Positions 23,772-32,100 of a DNA stretch of 64,000 bases are shown here, piece by piece; the stretch's first letter is position 1; every line of letters starts with the position of its first letter. This DNA is from Verrucomicrobiota bacterium (GTDB lineage Bacteria; Verrucomicrobiota; Verrucomicrobiia; Opitutales; Opitutaceae). The notes beneath the pieces are model-generated. The model had not been told where the DNA came from. It ran no database searches and saw nothing but the letters and a program-made list of their open reading frames with translations. A program made the position numbers and the translations under genes. The stretch lies in assembly GCA_018239845.1 (NCBI GenBank), contig JAFEGO010000053.1, positions 22,864-86,863 on the forward strand. Direction: 5' to 3'.

Positions 23772-24833
23772 TTAGACTCCCTTCAGGAGACGGATGTAGT
23801 CGCGGGCGACGCGGATGTCCTCGAGCGCCTCGGCGGAGTAGCAGGGGGCCTTGATGTCGCCGCGGAGGGCCTTGATGAAGTTCAGGGCCTGGTTGCGCAT
23901 GGCGTGCATCCACGGCATCTGCGGGTGCAGCGTGACGGGCGTCGCGCCCTGGCCGGGGTCCTTGAGGATCTCGACGCTGCCGGGGCGGTTGTACGCGAGC
24001 GGCGCGGGGAGGCTGAGCTTAACGTAGCCTTTTTCGAAGGCGACGAGCGCCGTCTCCTGCCAGTCGATCGTCGTCTGGTAGGCGGCCATCTCGAGCGTGC
24101 AGGGGATGCCGCTGGCGCTGTGCGCGACGAGGAGCACGCGCGCCGGGTCGGCGTACGTGACCTTGTAGGATTCACCCACGAGGAAGCGCATGAGGTTCAC
24201 CTGATGGATGTAGTAATTGACGAAGGCCTCGTACTCCTTGGCCGTCGCGGCATCCATGTCGGCCGGCGCGGGGTCGTTTTCCATCGCGGGCATCTTGTCG
24301 GTGGACTCGATGTTATCGATCCAGCCGGAGGCGACCCAGTCGCCCGGGGGCATGGAGACGCGGACGTAGGTCATCTTGCCGAGCTCGCCGGAAGCCTTGA
24401 GCTCCTGGATGGTCTTGCGCGCGTACTCGGTGGCCGGGTCGCTGCGCTTGTGGTAGCCGACCATGTGCCACGTGCCGCTCTTGGCGACGGACTCGACGAT
24501 ACGCTCGCCGACCGCGACGGAGGCCGCGATGGGCTTTTCGGTGAAGACCGGCACGCCCGCGCGGGCGACCTCCGGGACGATGATGCCGTGGCGCCAAAAC
24601 GGCTGGGAGGCGACGATGCCGTCGACCTTCTCGTTGGCGACCATCTCGGCGATCGTGCTGTAGACCTTCGGCACGTTGTATTTCTTCGCGACGGCCTGGG
24701 CGAGGCCTGAACGCTGCTCGGCGAGGGCGACGACTTCGCAGTCATCACGGAGCGTAGCGTAGTTGCGCAGATGGGCAGCCTGGCCCATGCCGCCGACACC
24801 GGCGAAAGCTAAACGGATTTTCTTTTGGGACAT
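23772..24833 (-). CDS. Gfo/Idh/MocA family NAD(P)-dependent oxidoreductase
   Basis: 353 residues. The N-terminal Rossmann motif AFAGVGGMGQAAHLRNY is followed by the family EKP motif (VFTEKPIAASVAVGERI), where Lys contributes to catalysis in the family. The C-terminal alpha/beta domain contains NYYIHQVNLMRFL. The ATG at 24833 (MSQKKIRLAFAG) is used; an upstream frame would overlap the divergent regulator. Members oxidise or reduce hydroxyls of sugars, inositols and glycosides; the substrate here is not readable. It is the first gene of the minus-strand sugar unit and is divergent from an AraC regulator that probably controls it. Confidence 0.92.
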   Translation of the reverse strand: MSQKKIRLAFAGVGGMGQAAHLRNYATLRDDCEVVALAEQRSGLAQAVAKKYNVPKVYSTIAEMVANEKVDGIVASQPFWRHGIIVPEVARAGVPVFTEKPIAASVAVGERIVESVAKSGTWHMVGYHKRSDPATEYARKTIQELKASGELGKMTYVRVSMPPGDWVASGWIDNIESTDKMPAMENDPAPADMDAATAKEYEAFVNYYIHQVNLMRFLVGESYKVTYADPARVLLVAHSASGIPCTLEMAAYQTTIDWQETALVAFEKGYVKLSLPAPLAYNRPGSVEILKDPGQGATPVTLHPQMPWMHAMRNQALNFIKALRGDIKAPCYSAEALEDIRVARDYIRLLKGV

Positions 24834-24910
24834 AAGGGGACGAAAAACATACCAGCATTCCGGGCTCGCGTGAATGGCGGGGGTTGCCAAGACTTGTCGG
24901 AAATTGCCCC

Positions 24911-25708
24911 ATGAAAGCCACCGTCTGCGAATTCCTCAGTGTCGGCGAGGTGACGCCGCAGCGCGACTGGCACATGCCCAGCCACAGCCACCGCATCCAC
25001 GAGCTAATCGTGATCCTCAGTGGGAAAATGACCCTGAAAACGCCGGATGAGACCGTGCAGGGCGAGGCCGGCGACCTGCTGTTTTACCGCGCCGGTGTGC
25101 CGCACGAGGAAACCTCCGACCCGGCCGACCCGGTCAACACCTTCTTTATTGCCTTCCGGGCGGATGCGCCACTCGTGGCCAACATCGCCACCCGCACGCG
25201 TGACGCCGATGCACGCGTGCGCCAGATGGTGACCTGGATGCTCCGCGACCACCGCGGCGGCGTCGCCCACGAGCGGATCGATCCCCTGCTCTCGGCCGTG
25301 CTCAGCGAGGTGCAGCGCCTCGGCCACTCGCCGCGCGACCCGTGGCTCGAGGAGATGCGCCAGCACATGCAGCAGAACCTCGCGCGCGCGATTTACTTGG
25401 ACGATCTTGCCCGGCGAGTGCGCATGAGCAAATTCGCCTTCGTGCGGAAATTCAAGCGCCTCGGCGGCCGCACCCCGATGCAGGAGCTCCAGCTGATGCG
25501 CGTGAACCGCGCCCGCGCCATGATGCTCGCCTCCGGCCTGCCCGTGAAGGCTATCGCCCCGGCCGTCGGCCTTAACGACGAGTACCAGCTCTCGAAACTT
25601 TTCCGCCGGCACTTCCACCTTTCGCCGCGCGAACTCCGCACGCGCTCCCCGCGCGATCGTCAGCGGGTCGAGCCGGCGCGGCCCAGCCGGAATACGGATT
25701 ACACTTAA
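24911..25708 (+). CDS. AraC family transcriptional regulator with cupin sensor domain
   Basis: 265 residues. The N-terminal cupin-like sensing domain (about 15-90, HSHRIHELIVILSGKM and YRAGVPHE) is followed by a C-terminal double helix-turn-helix. Helix 1 is in IYLDDLARRVRMSKFAFVRKFK and the second in VKAIAPAVGLNDEYQLSKLFRRHF. The ATG at 24911 gives the expected start; codons upstream run into the divergent gene. Only 77 bases separate it from the oxidoreductase start, so both promoters and operators must lie there. It probably responds to a sugar and controls both flanking units, including the epimerase at 25757. Confidence 0.92.
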   Translation: MKATVCEFLSVGEVTPQRDWHMPSHSHRIHELIVILSGKMTLKTPDETVQGEAGDLLFYRAGVPHEETSDPADPVNTFFIAFRADAPLVANIATRTRDADARVRQMVTWMLRDHRGGVAHERIDPLLSAVLSEVQRLGHSPRDPWLEEMRQHMQQNLARAIYLDDLARRVRMSKFAFVRKFKRLGGRTPMQELQLMRVNRARAMMLASGLPVKAIAPAVGLNDEYQLSKLFRRHFHLSPRELRTRSPRDRQRVEPARPSRNTDYT

Positions 25709-25756
25709 TTTTCTGGTCTCCCTCGGCGGCTTCTGCGCTTTTTTGCGGCCTACCCC

Positions 25757-26644
25757 ATGAGCTCCGTCGCCCACACCCGCACCGGTGGTTTCACCATCGG
25801 TCTCCGTCTCACCGGCACCCTCGCCGCCCGGCCCGTCGCCGAAACCGCCGCCTGGGCCAAGGCCAGCGGCTTCGCCTGCGTGGACATTTTTGCCAACCAG
25901 CGCGGCACGATCCGCGAGTGGGCGCAGGCCGGCGTGCCCGTCGGCACCATCGATCTCTTCAACACCGAGTGGGTGGGCATGCTCTCGGCCGACGCCGGCA
26001 AGCGTAAGGCCACCGTCGCCATCGCCCAGCAGGCCATCCGCGAGACCGCCGCCGCGGGCGCGAAGATCCTCTTCGGCGTGATGCTCGCCGAGGACGTGAA
26101 CCTGCCGCGCAAGGAAACCTTCCGCTACATGGTCGAGAGCTACGGTCAGATCCGCGACACGTTGAAGGAGACCGATACGCGCCTCGCCATCGAGGGCTGG
26201 CCCGGCTGCAACGCCCATTGCTGCAACCCCGAGTCGTACCGCGCGTTTTTAAAGGAGACGGCCTCGCCGCATTTCGGCATCAACTACGACCCCTCGCACC
26301 TCATCCGCATGGGCATCGACCCGCTGCGCTTCGTCAAGGAGTTCGCCCCGCACGTCGTGCACATGCACGGCAAGGACACCTTCATCGACGCCGAGCGCCT
26401 CTACAATATCGGCACCGAGCAGGCGGGCGCGTTTGGTGACGGCTTGCCGTGGGGCGGCTGGTTCTGGCGCTACACGATCCCCGGGGCCGGTCGCGCGCCT
26501 TGGTCCGCGCTCTTCGCCGAACTGAAGGCCGCCGGCTACCAGGGCCACGTCTCCATCGAGCTCGAGGACGGCGACTACAACGGCACGATCGCCGGCGAGC
26601 AGCGCGGCTTCCTCGCCGCCCGGGATTTCCTGCAGTCGGCGTAA
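25757..26644 (+). CDS. Sugar phosphate isomerase/epimerase, TIM barrel
   Basis: 295 residues of the xylose-isomerase-like TIM barrel family. Putative metal ligands and catalytic residues in order are LAIEGWPGCN (Glu), FGINYDPSHLIRMG (Asp, His), VVHMHGKDTFIDAE (His) and VSIELEDGDY (Glu). It is distinct in sequence from the epimerase at 21704, so the two probably act on different substrates or steps. It lies 48 bases after the AraC regulator on the same strand, which suggests joint transcription. The exact sugar is unknown. Confidence 0.9.
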   Translation: MSSVAHTRTGGFTIGLRLTGTLAARPVAETAAWAKASGFACVDIFANQRGTIREWAQAGVPVGTIDLFNTEWVGMLSADAGKRKATVAIAQQAIRETAAAGAKILFGVMLAEDVNLPRKETFRYMVESYGQIRDTLKETDTRLAIEGWPGCNAHCCNPESYRAFLKETASPHFGINYDPSHLIRMGIDPLRFVKEFAPHVVHMHGKDTFIDAERLYNIGTEQAGAFGDGLPWGGWFWRYTIPGAGRAPWSALFAELKAAGYQGHVSIELEDGDYNGTIAGEQRGFLAARDFLQSA

Positions 26645-26702
26645 TCCGTCATCACGCCTGCTCCGGGCTTGTGCCCGCTCCCCGGCGGGCCACGCTGGCG
26701 GT

Positions 26703-27554
26703 GTGCTCCGGGTCACCCCCACCCAGCCAGCTCCCCGCGCGACGCGCCGCCTGTATGCGCCTTATTGTATCTTTTTATTGATACTTTTGGCCGCTGCGCC
26801 GCTGTCCGGCGACCCGGTGCCGGCGTGGGAGGCCGTAGCCAGGCACCTACCCGGCGATGCGCTGGCCCTGCTCGGTCCAGCGGGAAAATCCCCCGATCAC
26901 GAAAACCGCTTCCTCCACGCCGTCGCCACGCTGGACAACCCGCCGCTGACGGAGGCCAAGCTCACCGACGTCGCCGCCCAGCTGACCGACCTTGCCCGCG
27001 GTGACGACGAGATCGCGGATGCCGCGGCCTACCTGACCGGCCGGCTGTACCAGGTGCATTTCCCGACGCCCGATCCGGTGCGCGCCGCGCACGCGTACGA
27101 GCAGCTCGCCGCGCGCCATCCGCAGAGCTATTGGGCCCAGCTCGGCCTCGTGAAGCTCGGCGTGCTCCAGCTCTACGTCCTCGCCGAGTCCGCGACCCCG
27201 GCCGCGCGCATCGCCGTCGCGGAATCGCTGCTGCCGCGCCTGACCGTGCCCGAGCTGCGCCGCGACCTGCATATCGTGATCGGCCGGGCCAAGCTCTTCC
27301 ACGGCCGGCCCCTGCCGGAAGTGCTGGAGCAACTCGTCGCCGCCGACCGCATCGGCGGGCTCGCCGGCGTGCCGCGCGCCGATCTCCAGGTGCAGATCGC
27401 CGAGCTCTCCCTCCGCGCCGGTGACTGGCCGCAGGCTGACGTGTACTACCGGCGCTTCCTCGATGAAAACGAAGTCGATGCCCGCGCCTACCAAGTGAAG
27501 CAGAAACTCGCCGTGATCGCGCCGCACCTCGCGGCGCGGCAGGACGCGCCATGA
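26703..27554 (+). CDS. Exported TPR-like protein coupled to a solute-binding protein
   Basis: 283 residues starting at a GTG; no in-frame ATG precedes the signal-like segment APYCIFLLILLAAAPLSGDP (about 19-38). The rest is helical and Ala/Leu-rich with TPR-like pairs (VRAAHAYEQLAARHPQSYWA and QADVYYRRFLDENEVDARA). No catalytic motif is seen. Its stop overlaps the start of the solute-binding protein gene by 4 bases (ATGA), a strong sign of translational coupling and a shared periplasmic role, perhaps as scaffold. Family unknown. The start is uncertain. Confidence 0.75.
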   Translation: MLRVTPTQPAPRATRRLYAPYCIFLLILLAAAPLSGDPVPAWEAVARHLPGDALALLGPAGKSPDHENRFLHAVATLDNPPLTEAKLTDVAAQLTDLARGDDEIADAAAYLTGRLYQVHFPTPDPVRAAHAYEQLAARHPQSYWAQLGLVKLGVLQLYVLAESATPAARIAVAESLLPRLTVPELRRDLHIVIGRAKLFHGRPLPEVLEQLVAADRIGGLAGVPRADLQVQIAELSLRAGDWPQADVYYRRFLDENEVDARAYQVKQKLAVIAPHLAARQDAP

Positions 27555-29158
27555 AAAAGCGCACCAAGCTCCGGCTCACGCTCGGCAGCCTCGCCGCCGG
27601 CTATCTGGCGGCGCTCGGCTGGGTTTACCTGCGCTCCACCCCGCTCCTGTCGTCGCGCCCGGTGACGATCCGCATGGCTCACTGGCAGATCGAGCAGGGC
27701 CCGCCCGATGGCTTTGCCGCCGTGATCCGCCGCTACGAGGAGCTGAACCCGCGCGTGCACGTCGAGCAGGTCACGGTGCCCGGGCCGCTCTACCGCACGT
27801 GGCTCCGCTCGAACTTCGGCGGCCGGATGGGCACCGACCTCGTGGAATTCGCCTACTTCATCGGCGGCGTGAACGACATCCCCGTGCGGTACTTCGAGCC
27901 GCTCACCGGCCTCATGGCCGAGCCCAACCCCTACAACCGCGGCACGCCGCTCGAAAAAGTCCCGTGGCGCCTCACCTTCGCCGACGGCCTGTATTTCGCG
28001 ATCGCCCAGAGCCCGGAGATCGGGCAGATCTACGCCGCCACCGTCACGCAGGGCAGCAGCCGCCTGTTTTGCAACCGCCCGCTGCTCGACCGCATCACCG
28101 GCGGCCACGGCGCCGCGCCGCGCACAATGGCGGACTTCCGCGCCATCTGCGCCCAGGTCGATGACTATGCCCGGCGCACCGGCACGGTCGTGCATCCCCT
28201 CGCCGGCTCGCTGCTCAACGGCCAGTGGCTCATCGACTTCACCATGGCGGGCAGCGTCTCCGGCATGAACCTCGCGCTCGACCGCGAGGGCTACCTCGCG
28301 CGCAAGCCCCGCCAGGCAATGACCGACTATCTGCTGGGACGCTGGAGCTACCGCCGCCCCGAGTTGCGCGCCGCTCTCACGCTCGCGCGCGAGATGGTGA
28401 TGCAGATGAAGCCCGGTTACGCCCAGCTCAGCCGCGACGACGCGGTGCAGGAATTCCAGCGCGGCGAAGCGCTCTTCATCTACGCCGGCACCTTCGATGC
28501 CACGAGCCTCAAGAAAAACGCGCCCTTCCCCGTCGAGGCCATGCGCTTCCCCCAGCCGCAGAAGGACGACCCCGTGGTCGGCCCGTACATCAGCGGCCCT
28601 TTCCAGGACGGCGCCATCGCGACCGGCGTCGAGTTTTACCTCAACAAGGACAGCCCCCACAAGGCCGAGGCCGTGGACTTCCTGCGCTTCCTCACCAGCG
28701 TCGAGGGCGGCACGATCTTCCAGACGCACAGCGGCTGGCTGAGCTCGGTGCGCGGCGTGCCCGTGCCGCCCGAGCTCGAGGCGTACCGCCCCACCGGCGA
28801 CGGCTACACCACCGGCATGCAGTACATCGGCGTGGGCCCCAACTCGACGATGAAGTTCTGGCAGCACCTGCACCTGCTCACCGGACCGCAGGGCAGCGTC
28901 GAAAAATTCGCCGAGGCCGTGGAGGCGGACATGCCCCGGGCCATCACCGCGGACCTCCGCCTCGAGCTGAGCGGCAACCTCACCGCCGTGCGCACGGTGG
29001 ACGCCGAGATCATCGCCCTCGGCGCGCTCAACCGCCTGGGCCCGCCCGACGCCGCGCGCGCCGAGCGTCAGCGCACGCTGGCCGGCGGCCAGACCCTCTC
29101 GGAGGCCGACGGCTACGAAGCCGCGTGGGTGCTCGCGCGCCACGGCTACACGCCGTAG
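27551..29158 (+). CDS. Extracellular solute-binding protein, sugar-type
   Basis: 535 residues. The N-terminal helix (about 9-27, LRLTLGSLAAGYLAALGWVYL) lacks a lipobox and may stay as an anchor. The body begins VTIRMAHWQIEQGPPDGFAAVIRRYEELNP, the classic opening of family 1 binding proteins for sugars. A later hinge region contains FYLNKDSPHKAEAVDFLRFLTSVEGG. At 535 residues it is longer than the usual 400-450, mainly through a C-terminal helical extension. No permease or ATPase gene of the matching importer is next to it, so it is an orphan or a sensor component. It is coupled to the TPR-like gene before it. Confidence 0.85.
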   Translation: MKKRTKLRLTLGSLAAGYLAALGWVYLRSTPLLSSRPVTIRMAHWQIEQGPPDGFAAVIRRYEELNPRVHVEQVTVPGPLYRTWLRSNFGGRMGTDLVEFAYFIGGVNDIPVRYFEPLTGLMAEPNPYNRGTPLEKVPWRLTFADGLYFAIAQSPEIGQIYAATVTQGSSRLFCNRPLLDRITGGHGAAPRTMADFRAICAQVDDYARRTGTVVHPLAGSLLNGQWLIDFTMAGSVSGMNLALDREGYLARKPRQAMTDYLLGRWSYRRPELRAALTLAREMVMQMKPGYAQLSRDDAVQEFQRGEALFIYAGTFDATSLKKNAPFPVEAMRFPQPQKDDPVVGPYISGPFQDGAIATGVEFYLNKDSPHKAEAVDFLRFLTSVEGGTIFQTHSGWLSSVRGVPVPPELEAYRPTGDGYTTGMQYIGVGPNSTMKFWQHLHLLTGPQGSVEKFAEAVEADMPRAITADLRLELSGNLTAVRTVDAEIIALGALNRLGPPDAARAERQRTLAGGQTLSEADGYEAAWVLARHGYTP

Positions 29159-29168
29159 CGCGCCCGCC

Positions 29169-32100
29169 TCAAGGCATGAGGTAGATCTCGACCAAGCCGA
29201 CGCCCGTCGTGCCGCCCACGCCGGAGAGCTGCGCGGTGTAGGTGCCCGGTTGCAGCGTGACGAGGAGCGCGGCGTCCTTGCTGGTGTCCGCAGCCAGCGC
29301 ACCGGCGCCGACCGTGGCGAAGGCCGTCTTGAACTCCGCCGTACCGCCCCAGTTGTCATTGCTGGCGATGATCGTCGAGCCGCTGTAGAGGTAGAGCTGC
29401 GGATCGGCCAGCGCCCCGCCCACGCCGAGCGCGGTCAGGGTCGGACCGACGCCGCGGATGAGGAGCGTCTTGGGCGCGTTGCCCGCGACCACAAAGCCGG
29501 CGATCAAAATATCCCCGCCCGTGCCCACCTGCGTGCGCGCGGAGAGGTTCACCACGCTCGCAGTCGGCGCCGCCGTATCGGCATCGTAAAACTCAGCCAG
29601 GATGACTCCGCTGCCCGTCGTACTAGGATAAACGTGGCAGGAATACGCCCCCGGGGCGATCGAGTTGGAGAGCGCGGCGTCCTTGGAATTGGACGGCAGC
29701 GCGAAGGCGCCGAGGGAGCTGAAGAGTTGCGCCAGCTGGGCCGAGCCGCCCCAGTCGTTGTTGACGGCCAGCTCCGCCTGGGAGGCGTCGAGCAGCCGCA
29801 TCGTCGGATCGCCCAAGGCATTGGGCACGCCTTGGGACAGCAGTCCGGGTCCGACACCGCGCAGCAGGAGCGCCTTGCTGCCCGAGCCCGACACCACGAA
29901 GCCGACAATCAGCGTCTGGCTGCCCGTACCTGCCGGTGTGCGCACGGAAAGGTTTATCACCCGGGCGTCGGGCACCACAGCATTGGAAAGACCGGCGTAG
30001 GTGATGGGCGCGCTGGAGCCCGCCGGCTTGAGGCTGGCGCTGACGCTCTGGCTCGCGGCATTGATCGCGACGGAAAGCGCCGCCCCGCTGCTGGTCGTTA
30101 CCGAGAGCTGGCCGTCGGCGTTGACCGTGCCCAAGGCACCATCGACGGCCGAGGGTGTTGTGGTCACCACCAGCGCCTGGCCGCTGGCGCCGACAATCAC
30201 GTGGGTCGCACCCGTCGCGGTGTTGAGCGCCGCCGCACGGTAGTAACCCACCAGCGCCTGCGCCGGCCCCGTGGCCGGCTCGGCCGCTCCGGTGAAGGTC
30301 TCGCCCAAGCCACCGAGCGCGCCGGTAACCGCGCCATTGGCCGTGATCTGACCTGTAAGGATGAAATCTCCCGCCGCCGCGCCGGTATGGATCACCGGCG
30401 TTTCCGGCGAGGCCAATGCGAGGGCGCTCACGCCGGCCGCCTGGGCCGTGCGCTTAGTCTCCGTGCCCGTCACCGAGAAACTACCGTCGGTCGCCACCGT
30501 GAGTTCGGTGACCACCGCGCTGGTCCGGCCGGGCAGGTAGGCGAGATAGGTCGCGGTGCCGTCGATACGTACCTGGAGCGCCCAGTACCCGCTCGAGGCC
30601 AGCGTGCCGAAATAAGTCCTGTTATAGCTCGGCGGGGTGATCGTGAGGGTACCGTTTACGCGGATTATCTCATAGATGTCCGAAAAACCGCCCGTCACCG
30701 TGATCGGATACAACCCAACCGGACTGTCGATCGTCGCGGCGGTCGTTGCCACCGGCCGCTCCGTAAGCGAAGACCGGCCATCGCCGAGGCCGAAGCCCGC
30801 GTAGGTCAGAGTTAGCGGCGGATTTTCCGCGCCCTGCGCCCGCACGATGTTGTCGGCCTTCACCGTCAGCGGCGCCTTCGTCACCGTCAGCGTGCCGGAC
30901 GTATAGACAAAATCGTAGTTGTCCGATACCCCGCCAGCGAGCGTGATCGGATAGTTGCCGGGGACCGAAGAGGTCGAAGCCGTGGTCGACGCCCTGGGTT
31001 TGTAGGTCAGGACCGCTTCCGTATCCTTGCCGATAAAACCGCTGTAAACAACGCTCAGGGTTGGATTCGGCACGCCATAGATTCGGGTCTGGTCCGCGGC
31101 CGCGGCACGCAGCAAGGGCTTCCTCACCGTGAAACTCCGCGCCACGCTGATCGCGGCCTCATAAGTGCTGTCGCCAGCCTGGCTGGCCCGGATCACCACC
31201 GTGCCGGCTCCGGTCAGCACCACCGTCCCGCCGCTGACCGTCGCCGGTCCGCTTACCACGTTGTAACTCACCGGCAGACCCGAGGAAGCGGTCGCGCCGA
31301 GAGTGACCAGTGCATCGCCGTACGTGGCATCAGCGAGCCCGCCGAATGTGATGGACTGGGCCGTCTTGGTGCTCACCGGCGGCCCGGACAAGACCGCGAA
31401 GGTGTCGGGTTCGATCACCCGCAGATTCAATTTCCCCGCCAGCAAGGTGCCCAGCAACAGCTTGCCGTCGGGAAGCGTGAGCAGACGAAGCGGGATCCCT
31501 GGGAAGGCACGATCCGCTTTTAACCGCCAGGTGTCGCTCGACCAGCTCTGCAGTTCCGTCGCTCCCCCGACATTTCGCACCGTATGCAAGCCCGCCGTCG
31601 TCCAAGCCGCGTCGGCATAGGCATTGGCCAGTGTTCCCAGCAGGACAAGACTGGTGCCGTCGTACACCTGACCGGAGCCATCGGTGACTCGGCTCCCGTC
31701 AGCCGACACCCTGATGGGCGCCATAGCACTGCTTATGTTGCCGCCGGAGGAAGTCTTGAAAGCGGTCCATGCGCCGGCGGCATCAATCTGATAGTAAGTC
31801 AGACCGCCGGATACACTGTACATTCGCCGTGTCGGCGGACACCAGGCATTCCAGTTGGACGGATACACCGGCGCGGTAAATCGGAGCGGGCTACCCGCGC
31901 TATTCAAAATAAGGCCTGTCCGGGAGACAAGCTGCACGCTGTTCATCCCGAGCCACAGGAGGTTGCCAGCCGTTTCCAACCCCGTCAGGGCCAACGGCGC
32001 TGTTCCCGCCGGAACGGGTCTGACATCTCCCGTATCGAGCGGGATCCTGCGAATCTGGTAGTCGTTCTCATCGAGATAAAGCGCCCGGTTCTCCGCGGAA

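Noticed and set aside
27488..29359. 623-codon minus-strand frame opposite the solute-binding protein
   Set aside because: Low-complexity Arg/Ala/Val product spanning the ends of two real genes.
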